From the NCBI RefSeq assembly GCF_009720835.1, contig NZ_WNKZ01000040.1, positions 1-53,551 of the forward strand: a stretch of DNA of 53,551 bases, written 5' to 3'. The position numbers were made by a program, and so were the translations under genes. The notes beneath the pieces were generated by a model that saw only the letters and a program-made list of their open reading frames with translations, was not told the DNA's origin and searched no databases. The DNA comes from Pseudoduganella buxea (GTDB lineage: Bacteria; Pseudomonadota; Gammaproteobacteria; Burkholderiales; Burkholderiaceae_D). Within the stretch, counting starts at the first letter, position 1; every line of letters starts with the position of its first letter. Positions 44,455 to 53,300 of this stretch are shown here, piece by piece.

Positions 44455-46728
44455 ATGACCTCCCCTTACATCAAGACCGTGAAACACCCTGCCGCGCTGG
44501 CCATCGCCACCCTGGCAATGCCGCTGGCCCTGCATGCCCAGACCACCGACCAGGTGCTGCCGGAAGTGCGTATCGAAGGCAAGGCCACCAGCGAATTCCA
44601 GGTGCGCAACTCCGCCAATGACAAGTTCACCGCGCCCCTGCTGGACACGCCGAAGGCCGTGACCGTGATTCCGACGGCCGTTATCGCGCAAACGGGCGCC
44701 GTGTCGCTGACGGAAGCGCTGCGCACGGTGCCGGGCATCACGGTCGGTGCGGGCGAGGGCGGCAATCCTGTCGGCGACAATCTGTTCATCCGCGGCTACA
44801 ACGCCCAGACGGACACCTACGTCGACGGCATTCGCGACACGGGATCGGCCTCGCGCGAAATCTTCGCGCTGGAGCAGGTCGAAGTGGTCAAGGGCCCGAA
44901 TTCGGCCTACGGCGGCCGCTCGTCGGCCGGTGGCGGCGTCAACCTGGTCAGCAAGACGGCCAAGGGCGAGAACTTCAGCAACGCCACCGTGGCTGTCGGC
45001 TCGGCCAAGTACCGCCGCGTCACCGCCGACCTGAACCGCACCATCGGCGAGAACGCCGCCGTGCGCCTGAACGTGATGGGCCATGACGCCCACGTGGCCG
45101 GCCGCAACGAGATCAACGGCAACCGCTGGGGCGTGGCGCCTTCCGTGACGTTCGGCCTGAAGGGCCCGACCACCGTGGCGCTGAGCTACTACCATATGGA
45201 GTCGAGCGAGCTGCCGGACACGGGCATCCCCTTCAATAACCCGTTCTCGACCGGCCCGAACGTGTCGAAAAACGGCAACGGCACCCCGATCGGCGTGGCG
45301 CGCGATACCTTCTACGGCCTCGTCAACCGCGACTTCCGCGACACCGAGACCGATATCGGCACCATCGACATCAAGCACGATTTCGGCAACGGCCTGACGT
45401 TACGTAACGTGACCCGCTACGGCCGCAACACCAACGATTACGTGTGGACCCAGCCGGACGATTCGAAGGGCAATGCCGTGCTGTACGGCACCGTATGGCG
45501 CCGCGCCAACACGCGCGTGACGCAGACGGACTCGCTGGCGAACACGTCCGCGTTGACCGGGTCGCGCACGATCGGCGGCATCAAGCACTCGTTCACGGCG
45601 GGCCTGGAAATCGGCCGCGAGGAAACGGACCGCAGCAGCTACCTGTTCACGCCGGGCACGAACAATCCGCTGACGAAGACCTTCACGTGCCCGACCTCGG
45701 GCGCCGGGACCATGTACAATTGCGCGCCGCTGGTCAATCCGAACGCCAACGACCCGTGGGTCTACAGCCGTTCCGTGTCGCCGGCCCGCACCAATGTGCA
45801 CACCAACACGCGCTCGGCCTATGTGTTCGACACCATCGAATTCACGCCGCAGTGGCTGCTGAACCTGGGACTGCGCTGGGATGACTTCCGCTCGAAACTG
45901 GATGTACCGGCGTACACCCTGAACGGCACCGCCACGGCGGCCCAGCACGCGGAAGTGAAGAGCAACTTCACCAACTACCAGGCCGGCCTGGTGTACAAGC
46001 CTTCCGTCAACAGCAGCGTCTACGCGTCGTACGGCACCTCGTCGACCCCGCCGGGCAATGACGGCGGCGACGGTTCGGACGGCCTGTCCGTCACCGTGTA
46101 CAACCTGAAACCACAGGACAGCAAGAATTTCGAACTGGGCACGAAGTGGGAAGTGCTGGCCCGCCGCCTGTCCGTCAGCGCCGCGCTGTTCAAGAGTGAA
46201 ATGAACAATGCCCGCGTGACGGCGCCGGACGGCACCACGCAGAACGTGGGCAAGAAGAGCGTCGAGGGCCTGGAACTGGGCGTGTCGGGAAATATCACGC
46301 CGAACTGGATGGTCTTCGGCGGCTACACCTGGCTCGACGGCAAGGTGGATGACAACGGCTTCGTCAACGCGGGCACGACGGCTGCGCCGGTCTGGGTGGC
46401 GTCGCCTTACAACGGCAACGTCTTCCCGACCACGCCGAAGAACAGCGCCTCGCTGTGGACCTCGTACGCGGTGCTGCCGGGCATTACCGTCGGTGGCGGC
46501 GTCAACTACGTGTCGAAGGTGTACGCCAACATCAACAACACGAAATACGCGCCGGGCTACACCCGCTTCGACGCGATGGCCAGCTACGACGTCAACAAGA
46601 ACATCACCTTGCAGCTGAACATCCAGAACCTGACGGACAAGCTGTACTTCGACAAGGTCAGCTCGCCGCACTACGCCGGCGTGGCACCGGGCCGCAGCGC
46701 GACCCTGACCGCCGACTTCAAGTTCTGA
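44455..46728 (+). CDS. fiu: TonB-dependent catecholate receptor, Fiu-like
   Basis: This 757-residue outer-membrane receptor has nearly the length of Fiu. The start at 44455 gives a signal peptide (about 6-28, ending LHA-QT). The plug (about 50-190) has DTPKAVTVIPTAVIAQTG near 62-79, LTEALRTVPGITVGAGEGGNP near 85-105 (broken), FIRGYNAQTDTYVDGIRD near 112-129 and VEVVKGPNSAYGGRSSAGGGVNLVSKT near 143-169 (broken), which match Fiu. The barrel ends in ADFKF. Fiu takes up monomeric ferric DHB-serine and related catechols, so this receptor could recover breakdown products of the siderophore made at 11-34 kb. It is single-gene and Fur-controlled, with a strong terminator behind it. Confidence 0.88.
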   Translation: MTSPYIKTVKHPAALAIATLAMPLALHAQTTDQVLPEVRIEGKATSEFQVRNSANDKFTAPLLDTPKAVTVIPTAVIAQTGAVSLTEALRTVPGITVGAGEGGNPVGDNLFIRGYNAQTDTYVDGIRDTGSASREIFALEQVEVVKGPNSAYGGRSSAGGGVNLVSKTAKGENFSNATVAVGSAKYRRVTADLNRTIGENAAVRLNVMGHDAHVAGRNEINGNRWGVAPSVTFGLKGPTTVALSYYHMESSELPDTGIPFNNPFSTGPNVSKNGNGTPIGVARDTFYGLVNRDFRDTETDIGTIDIKHDFGNGLTLRNVTRYGRNTNDYVWTQPDDSKGNAVLYGTVWRRANTRVTQTDSLANTSALTGSRTIGGIKHSFTAGLEIGREETDRSSYLFTPGTNNPLTKTFTCPTSGAGTMYNCAPLVNPNANDPWVYSRSVSPARTNVHTNTRSAYVFDTIEFTPQWLLNLGLRWDDFRSKLDVPAYTLNGTATAAQHAEVKSNFTNYQAGLVYKPSVNSSVYASYGTSSTPPGNDGGDGSDGLSVTVYNLKPQDSKNFELGTKWEVLARRLSVSAALFKSEMNNARVTAPDGTTQNVGKKSVEGLELGVSGNITPNWMVFGGYTWLDGKVDDNGFVNAGTTAAPVWVASPYNGNVFPTTPKNSASLWTSYAVLPGITVGGGVNYVSKVYANINNTKYAPGYTRFDAMASYDVNKNITLQLNIQNLTDKLYFDKVSSPHYAGVAPGRSATLTADFKF

Positions 46729-46752
46729 TCCCCGTCTTACCCCAGTGAGTTC

Positions 46753-46779
46753 GCGCCGCCCTCGGGCGGCGCTTTTTTT
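46753..46779 (+). terminator. Strong rho-independent terminator after the Fiu-like gene
   Basis: A perfect 9-bp stem GCGCCGCCC/GGGCGGCGC (46753-46761 with 46764-46772) is followed by seven T. It lies 25 bases behind the receptor stop codon. Confidence 0.9.
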
Positions 46780-47005
46780 CGTCCATGGTCAATTGATCAC
46801 GTTTTAAAAATAAACCAGAAAAGAGTAGGTGAATCGGGCAAACCCATGTATTCTCCAACTCGCACTACATCAAGTCGTCGTCGCACTAGTTGGTCTCTTT
46901 CCCGTCTCGCCTTTACGGCAGTCCTGTTTGATATCCTCCGCTACACCCCTCTTGGTCGAATGTGCACTCGGGCGATTTTGCCCATGCAAATTTAAAGGAT
47001 TGTAA
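46780..47005 (+). promoter_or_regulatory. Long leader region of the cold-shock gene
   Basis: About 225 bases without a credible ORF lie between the receptor terminator and the cold-shock start codon. It begins AT-rich (46790-46835), which suits a promoter, and is followed by a pyrimidine-rich stretch. Long structured 5' leaders are normal for cspA-type genes, where temperature changes the fold. I cannot assign the exact start of transcription. AAAGGA lies just upstream of the ATG. Confidence 0.5.
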
Positions 47006-47215
47006 ATGACTACTCAAACCGGCACCGTAAAATGGTTCAACGATTCCAAGGGCTTCGGCTTCATTACCCCTGACGAAGGCGGCGCCGACCTGTTCGCGCA
47101 CTTCCAGGACATCCAGTCGGAAGGCTTCAAGAGTCTGTCGGAAAACCAGCGCGTCTCGTTCGTGCGCTCGACCGGCCCTAAAGGCGACAAAGCTGGCAAT
47201 ATCACCGCCATCTAA
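47006..47215 (+). CDS. Cold-shock protein, CspA family
   Basis: The 69-residue protein is a complete OB-fold cold-shock domain that binds single-stranded RNA or DNA. The RNA-binding motifs are KGFGFI (RNP1, about 15-20) and DLFAHF (RNP2, about 28-33; VFVHF is more usual). The opening [18 protein letters not shown] is the family hallmark. It probably acts as an RNA chaperone, constitutive or cold-induced. It is single-gene and followed by a terminator. Confidence 0.96.
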   Translation: MTTQTGTVKWFNDSKGFGFITPDEGGADLFAHFQDIQSEGFKSLSENQRVSFVRSTGPKGDKAGNITAI

Positions 47216-47230
47216 GTCACAAGCCTGAAC

Positions 47231-47302
47231 GGCGGATTCCACCACGCAGATAGTGTGGGGCATCCGCCGCGATGAAAAAAACCCGCCTTTGGCGGGTTTT
47301 TT
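47231..47302 (+). terminator. Stem-loops and terminator after the cold-shock gene
   Basis: GGCGGAT (47231-47237) pairs with ATCCGCC (47262-47268). It is followed by the terminator ACCCGCC/GGCGGGT (47281-47287 with 47291-47297), flanked by A-run and T-run (47275-47302), which makes it able to work from both sides. Confidence 0.85.
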
Positions 47303-47890
47303 GTTTTTGGGCTGGAATGCTGTCCGAAATCGCACGGTGCGAGTCGTCTCGAAGCCGAAGAATCGTGCCGTCCAATACCACAGCTGACGCGGATAATTTT
47401 TACTCGGCTCTTGCTTCAACATACTGTTCTTCGGGAATATCTCCGAATTGCTGAGAAATCAACCTTTCGCTGCCATGGCTTACTCTTCAGCATGGCAGCG
47501 ACCGTTATCGCAGCTCCTGCTATGGTCCCGGTCGTTGCGACACCGCCTGGAGTCTTTAGAACGTGTTCGCTTGGAAGGAAACCGATCAGGCCAGTCTTGA
47601 TAAGAAAAATGATTGGGGCAAGCCCGTACGATAACACCAGCGTACTAACGACAAGGCCGAAAATCAATGCACCGCTACGTCACCACGGTGCCCGAAAATT
47701 GCCGCAATACATTGGACATTTATTATTCTTGTGCATCGGTTGGCAACAGTTGAATTGCCGAGATTGTATTAAACCGTCGGCCATCAGCCCCAACCCGACA
47801 TCCCAACGGCATCCATTCCGACAAAACCCCGGCTCGCATGCCGATGCAACGGACCTTGCCGTTGGAGTCCAATGGAAGCGGAGACCAGAC
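47303..47890. other. Lower-GC stretch without an intact gene
   Basis: This segment has visibly lower GC and different codon texture from its surroundings. The only convincing coding signal is the minus-strand ORF at 47416-47736, which is interrupted by a TGA. The remaining 150 bases to 47890 hold no gene I can support. It may be a small acquired or decaying piece. Confidence 0.55.
47416..47736 (-). pseudogene. Small zinc-ribbon/membrane protein interrupted by one in-frame TGA
   Basis: Read from ATG at 47736, the frame gives MHKNNKCPMYCGNFRAPW, then TGA at 47680-47682, then RSGALIFGLVVSTLVLSYG and onward to a TGA at 47416, all in one frame (106 positions). The first part has a Cys-Pro-x-x-Cys-Gly motif like a zinc-ribbon knuckle; the second has a hydrophobic helix (about 26-50) and a weaker one (about 68-82). 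Tryptophan TGG just before the stop suggests an original TGG-TGG in which the second became TGA. A product could instead start at TTG 47667 after the stop. I infer a recent nonsense mutation. No clear ribosome binding site precedes the ATG, so the gene call itself is tentative. Confidence 0.45.
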
Positions 47891-48139
47891 ATGGAAAATG
47901 AATTGCAAATGGGTGAAGAGCCGCACTACACGCTCGGGCTGAAAAAGGTCGAGATCGACGCCGTGCTGGATGCGTGCGACCTGGTCGGACGGGTGTTGCA
48001 GGGCGCGCCGGGGAACAATGCCCGGGCCGCCGCGCGACTGTTGACCGAGGCGTCGCGCGAGCAACACCGCGACGCGCCGTTGACCCGCTCCATCCTGGTC
48101 CAGGTGGCCCGTGCGCTGCAACGGCGCGCGCTGCAATAG
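47891..48139 (+). CDS. Small hypothetical protein
   Basis: The 82-residue product starts at the ATG at 47891, preceded by GGAGACC. It has an N-terminal acidic piece followed by predicted helices (VEIDAVLDACDLVGRVLQ near 20-37, NARAAARLLTEASRE near 43-57, RSILVQVARALQRRAL near 65-80). There is no signal peptide, membrane segment or known motif. It is 50 bases before the HTH-like gene and on the same strand, so may form a pair with it. The frame can be extended upstream to 47411, but that part lies in low-GC DNA, lacks a start signal and is probably not coding. Confidence 0.55.
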   Translation: MENELQMGEEPHYTLGLKKVEIDAVLDACDLVGRVLQGAPGNNARAAARLLTEASREQHRDAPLTRSILVQVARALQRRALQ

Positions 48140-48189
48140 GCGCAGCCGATACCAGTGCATGGTCTCGTGACAACGATGGGGAGAGAGCG

Positions 48190-48555
48190 ATGGACTACGA
48201 AGCGAACGACGACACGACACAAGGCGAGGGGCTGGGTGGGGATTACAGCCCCGGGCGCCTGCTCGATACGCTGGCCGCGAAATTGAATGCCCGTAACGAT
48301 GCGGCGCTGGCCCGTGCGATCGAGGTGGCACCGGCCATCGTCAGCAAGATCCGCCATGGGCGCCTGCCGGTGGGGGCGTCGATCCTGTTGCGCATGCACG
48401 AGGCATCGGGCATCGATATCCGCGAGCTGCGCGACCTGATGGGCGACCGGCGCGGCCGCCACCGCATGAGTCCCACGGAGTTCCGGCCGCGCGAAGGACA
48501 GGCTGCACAGCCTTTCCAGGCGCAGCAGGCCGCAAATCCTTCCAGCGAGAGCTGA
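48190..48555 (+). CDS. Small HTH-like protein, paralogue of the one at 35467
   Basis: This 121-residue protein starts at the ATG at 48190 after GGGGAGAGAG. Residues about 20-88 (GRLLDTLAAKLNARNDAALARAIEVAPAIVSKIRHG, then ASILLRMHEASGIDIRELRDLMGDRR, both broken) align with the protein at 35467-35775 in order and spacing: LLDTL/LFDTL, ALAR/ALAK, SxLLRMHEASGI/SLLMRIHDATGI, LMGDRR/VLGDRR. The middle resembles a Cro/CI-type helix-turn-helix (AIEVAPAIVSKIRHGRLPV). The C-terminal tail is Gln/Ala-rich and probably flexible. It is likely a small DNA-binding regulator, unassigned. Confidence 0.65.
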   Translation: MDYEANDDTTQGEGLGGDYSPGRLLDTLAAKLNARNDAALARAIEVAPAIVSKIRHGRLPVGASILLRMHEASGIDIRELRDLMGDRRGRHRMSPTEFRPREGQAAQPFQAQQAANPSSES

Positions 48556-48564
48556 ACCCTCCCG

Positions 48565-50169
48565 TCAGCCCGCCGGCAGGCCGCCGCAATCGGCGCTGCG
48601 GTCTTCCCGCCGCACCGGTTGCGGCGTATTGCGTGGCGCGTTTGAAGCCACATGCAGCGGCAGCCGCACCGTCACGGCGGCGCCTTCGCCCGTGCCGGCG
48701 CTTTCGGCGACGATGGCGCCGCCCTGGATTTCCACCAGCTGGCGCGCGATTGACAGTCCCAGTCCCAGTCCTCCGTGGCGGCGCGTCGTCGACGAATCGC
48801 CCTGGCGGAAGCGCTCGAAAATAAACGGCAGTACGTCGGCCGCGATGCCGATGCCGTTGTCGGCGACGCGGATGGCGATGCCCTCGGCCGTGCGGCTCAA
48901 GGTGACGACGACATGGCCGCCCGGCGGCGTGAACTTGACGGCGTTGGCCAGCACATTGCCCATCACCTGCTGCATCCGCGACGCGTCCGCCCACACGGGG
49001 CCGGCGCTGCGGTCCAGTTGCGTGACGATCTCGATCCTGCCCGCCAGCGCCGCCGGCCCGACCGTCTCCAGCGCAGCGAGCACGAAGTCGCCCGGCCACA
49101 CGGTCGATGGGGCGATCTGCACCTTGCCGACCGCGATGGCGCTCATGTCGAGCAGCTCGTCGATCATGCGCGCCTGGGCACGGGCATTGCGCTCGATGGC
49201 GGCCAGGCCGCGCTGCAGCGCGGCCGGGTCGACCCGCTCCTGCAGCCCCTGCTGCTGCAGCAGCTGCGACCAGCCCAGCACGGAGTTCAAGGGCGTGCGC
49301 AGCTCGTGCGACAGGGTGGCAAGGAATTCATCCTTCTGCTCATTCAGCCGCGCCAGCGCCACGCGCGCGTCGTGCTCGTGCAGGAACTGGGTGCGGCGTT
49401 CCTCGGCCGTGGCGATCGACGCGGCCAGGATATGGGTGCGCGCTTCCAGGCGGGCGTCGTAGATGGAGACGATCAGCGCGATGGTGAGGATGCCGCCCGT
49501 GGCCAGGGTGACGAACAGGGCCAGGGTCGTGTAGTCCGCCCCGGCGCCGGCCGCGCGACACACGCTGTCGGCCGGGAAGTGCGCCGCCGCCATGCCGGTA
49601 TAGTGCATGCCCGCCACGGCCAGGCCCATGACGATGGCGGCGGCGATCTGGATCAGGCTGGCGCGGGGCGTGCGCTGGCGCAGCCGGAAGGCGATCCACA
49701 ACGCTCCGCTGGCGGCGGCGATGGCGATCAGGACGGAGGCGGCGAAGGTCAGCGGGTCATAGACGATGCCCGGTTCCATCCGCATCGCCGCCATGCCCGT
49801 GTAGTGCATGCAGTTGATGCCCAGTCCCAGCAGCAGGGCGGCGGCGGCCAGGCGTACCGAATCGACGGTGCGGTGGCGCAGCTGCCACAGGGCCAGCGCC
49901 GACACGGCCACGGGCAGCAGCAGCGACAGGGCCGTCAGCCCGAAATCGTAGCCCAGCGGGATTGGCAGGCGAAACGCCAGCATGCCGAGGAAGTGCATGG
50001 CCCAGATGCCCGTGCCCATGGCCAGGGCCCCGCCGCCCGTCCACATATAGGCGGCCAGTCCCTGCGACGATTTGACGCGGTCGGCCAGGCTGAGGCTGGT
50101 GTACGACGCGAAGATCGCGACAAGGATGGAAACGATGACGAGGGTAGGGTCGTAATAACCGCTTAACAT
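48565..50169 (-). CDS. MHYT-domain sensor histidine kinase
   Basis: The 534-residue membrane kinase begins with an MHYT sensor of seven helices (about 10-235) with the repeated His-containing motifs MHFLGM (about 58), MHYTGM (about 121) and MHYTGM (about 187). MHYT domains are proposed to bind copper through Met and His and to sense O2, CO or NO. A coiled linker leads to HisKA with ATLSHELRTPLNSVLGWS near 283-300 (phospho-His near 287) and the ATPase domain with NVLANAVKFT near 400, VADNGIGI near 428 and GGLGLGLSIARQL near 460. No receiver is attached, so it needs a separate partner; the upstream hybrid kinase may share a pathway. A 27-base palindrome lies upstream of the gene. Confidence 0.88.
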   Translation of the reverse strand: MLSGYYDPTLVIVSILVAIFASYTSLSLADRVKSSQGLAAYMWTGGGALAMGTGIWAMHFLGMLAFRLPIPLGYDFGLTALSLLLPVAVSALALWQLRHRTVDSVRLAAAALLLGLGINCMHYTGMAAMRMEPGIVYDPLTFAASVLIAIAAASGALWIAFRLRQRTPRASLIQIAAAIVMGLAVAGMHYTGMAAAHFPADSVCRAAGAGADYTTLALFVTLATGGILTIALIVSIYDARLEARTHILAASIATAEERRTQFLHEHDARVALARLNEQKDEFLATLSHELRTPLNSVLGWSQLLQQQGLQERVDPAALQRGLAAIERNARAQARMIDELLDMSAIAVGKVQIAPSTVWPGDFVLAALETVGPAALAGRIEIVTQLDRSAGPVWADASRMQQVMGNVLANAVKFTPPGGHVVVTLSRTAEGIAIRVADNGIGIAADVLPFIFERFRQGDSSTTRRHGGLGLGLSIARQLVEIQGGAIVAESAGTGEGAAVTVRLPLHVASNAPRNTPQPVRREDRSADCGGLPAG

Positions 50170-50215
50170 TGGGGCATTCGATAGATAAATCGATCTTCAT
50201 CCGAAGCGCAAGACA

Positions 50216-50242
50216 GATTGTCAGACGGATCGTCGGACAATC
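50216..50242. promoter_or_regulatory. 27-base hyphenated palindrome upstream of the MHYT kinase gene
   Basis: GATTGTC-A-GACGGATCGTC-G-GACAATC has 11 complementary pairs of 13 about its centre. It is 47 bases upstream of the start codon at 50169. Its size suits an operator for a dimeric regulator, or a stem-loop in the leader. The regulator is unknown. Confidence 0.45.
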
Positions 50243-50366
50243 CGGTCACATTCCAGGCTGGTTCGGCAGGACCGACTATACCGGAGTCGGCGCCCGGCAG
50301 GCGCCGCAACCGCAGAGCGTGCGGCATAAATATGCGTAAAAGCAACAACGATTGTTTCCGTTTCAA

Positions 50367-53300
50367 TCATATGGCGTCCAGGCGGGCCGGACGAAAGCGC
50401 AGCAGGGTGGCGATCATCGTCTCTTCCTCGATGGGTTTGGCGATGAAGTCGTCCATGCCGGCGGCGGCGCAGGCGGCCCGCTCGCCCTCGGTGACGCCGG
50501 CCGTCATGGCGATGATCGGCAAGGAAAGGCGCAGCGAGTCGCGCACCAGCCGGGCCGCCTCCAGCCCGTCCAGTTCCGGCATCTGTACGTCCATCAGCAC
50601 GGCGGCGTAGCGGGCCGGGTGGCGCCGCAGTTCCTCCACCGCTTCGCGGCCGTTATTGGCCACTGCGACGATGGCGCCCGCATACTCCAGCATCGTCACG
50701 GCCACAGTCTGGTTGACGGGATGGTCCTCGGCCAGCAGCACGTGCATGCCCGACAGCGGCGCCTCGCCCGGCGCGGCGTGGCCAGGCAGGGCGGCCCCAT
50801 CGTGCCGCTCCAGCTGCGACACCGCCGCGTGCAACGTGGCGCGGGTGGCCGGGGCGTGGACCAGCGCGAACGGGAAGGCCTGGGCGGCCCCCGGGACGGG
50901 CGGGGCAAAGCCGGCGCTGACCTGCACCAGGGCGAAGCCGGCCGGCAGGCGCTCCTTGCGCTGGGCCAGCAGGGCCAGCGGCGTCGTGCCCTGGCTGCCC
51001 GGGCCGATGATGGCGAGCCGGTAGGGCAGGGACCCGCTACCGCCCAGCACGGCCCTGGCCTGGTCGAAATCGTTGACGGGATGGAGGCGCCAGCCCCAGC
51101 GCACGGTGGCGTTGGCCAGCGCCGCGGCCACCTCGCCGTCCGACTCGAACAGCAGCACGTCCAGGTCCTGCCAGGGTGCATCGAGCCGGTAGTGGTCGGA
51201 CGCGCCGTCCACCGGCACCAGGGGCACCGTCAACGTGAACGTACTGCCGCAGCCGGGTGCGCTGGCGACGGCGATGGCGCCGCCCATCCGCTCGGCCAGG
51301 CCGCGAGCGATCGTCAGGCCCAGGCCCGTGCCGCCGAAGCGCCGGCTGGTCGACGCATCGGCCTGCACGAAGGGCGAGAACAGGCGCTGCTGCTGGTCCT
51401 GGTCCATGCCGATGCCGCTGTCGCTGACGTCCACCCGCAACAGGGGCGCCGCGTCCGTGCCGGCCAGCGCCAGCGCGCAGCGCACGCCGCCCTGCTGGGT
51501 GAACTTCAGCGCATTGCCGATCAGGTTCGTCAGGATCTGTTCCAGGCGCAGGGGATCGGCCACGATCTCGTACGGCAGCGCGGGATCGACGTCGACGACG
51601 AGCTTCAGGCGTCCGCCGCCGCCCACGGCCATCAGCGCGGCGGCCGCCTGGGCCAGTGCATCCGGCGCCGTCGGCTCGGGATTGAGTTCGATCTTGCCCG
51701 CTTCGATCTTCGAGAAATCCAGGATATCGTTCAGTACCGCCAGCAGGGTCTGGCCGGAACTCCTGATCATGCCGACGAAGTTGCGCTGCTCGCTGTCGAG
51801 TCGCGTGCGCCCCAGCAGGGTGGCAAGGCCCAGGACGGCATTCATCGGCGTACGCAATTCATGGCTCATATTGGCGACGAACGAGGACTTGGCCCGGCTG
51901 GCGCTTTCCGCGTGCTCCTTGGCCCGCCGCATCTGCTCCTCGGCCGCGTGGGCCGCCGTCACGTCGCGCACGATGAATGCAAACCCCGTCAGTTCGTCGC
52001 TGCCGTCCAGGTGCACGGCCGACAGCTGCATCTCGCCGAGGAAGTCGTTGCCCTCCTTGCAGACGAAGCGGCACAGCTGCGCGCAGGTGCCGTGCGCCGT
52101 GGCCTGGGCCAGCGCCGCCCAAGCTTGCGCCGGATCCCGCCACACCGGCAGCGCGGCCAGCGCACGGCCCACCGCTTCCTCGTCCGTGTAGCCGAACAGG
52201 TTGGTGGCGCCCTCGTTCCACGCCTCCACCTGGCCGCCGCCGTCGAGGAAGATGATGGCGTGGCTGCGCACGCTGGCCGTGAACAGGCGCAGCCGGGTCT
52301 CCGAGCGCACCACGGCGCGCTGCTGCTCGTGCACTTCCTGCGTCATGTCCTGGGCCAGCCGCAGCGCGCGCGAGCGGGTCGTGGCCAGGTTCTTCACCAC
52401 CTCGAACATCAGGAGGCTGATCAGGGTGCCCAGTGCCAGGATGGTCAGGCTGCTGTAGCGGTCGATGGTGGTCTCGAAGGCTTCCGTGGCCGTCAACTCG
52501 ATCGTCCAGTGCCGCCCCGTCTCGTCGATTGCCAGGGTCTGGGCCAGCGACAGGGGCCGCTCGTAGCGCGCGTGCCGCGGCGCGGGTGGGTCGTTGCGGA
52601 AGATGATGCGTCCGCGGGCCTGCCCGCCGTCCCAGATGCGCACGGTGAACGGCGCGCCCGGCGTCACCATGCTGTTAACCATGTCGCCCAGCCGGAACGG
52701 GCTGAAGACGAAGCCGCGCAGCGCCGCCAGCCGCTGCGCCGGCGTGGCGAGAGGCGCGCCGTGGCGGTACACCGGCTCGTACATCAGGAAGCCCTGCTGG
52801 CGGTTGCGGTCGATCTCCTGCACCAGCACCACCACGGGCGTGCTGGCGATGCGGCCCATGCGCGCGGCCGCCAGCATGGCCGAGCGCCGCCCCGGCTCGG
52901 AGGCCATGTCGAAGCCGATGGCCCGGTCGTTGCGTGCGCCGTGCGGTTCCAGGTAGGTTACGACGGCGACCATCGACGTGTCGCCCCGTGGCCAGACCTT
53001 AAAACCGGGCCAGTGCGGTTCAATCGAGCGTTCGAAGGCGTCGATGGCGCCAGGCGCCATCCAGCTGGCGTAGCCCAGGCCCTGGGTGCCGGGGAAGGCG
53101 CTGTCGAGGGCGAAGCTGTTGGCGAAGACGTGCCATTCCTGCGCCGTCACCGTCTCGGCCGCGTCGAACAGTGCCTTGCCGGCCCGCAGCAGGCGGCGGT
53201 AATTGGCCAGGCGGTAGTCGATCTGCTGCCAGGTGGTGTCGGCCACGGCCTGGAACTGTTCCTGGATGCGCCGTTCCGTGTAGCGGGCCGCCGCATGCCA

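Noticed and set aside
46913..47422. A 169-codon minus-strand frame across the cold-shock gene
   Set aside because: It is antisense to cspA and crosses its terminator; no motif is visible.
47411..47890. An N-terminal extension of the small hypothetical gene at 47891
   Set aside because: The extension runs through low-GC DNA, lacks a ribosome binding site and overlaps a better coding signal on the other strand; the ATG at 47891 has GGAG in front.
50163..50366. A 67-codon minus-strand frame between the two kinase genes
   Set aside because: It starts with TTG, has no ribosome binding site and covers the palindromic regulatory region.
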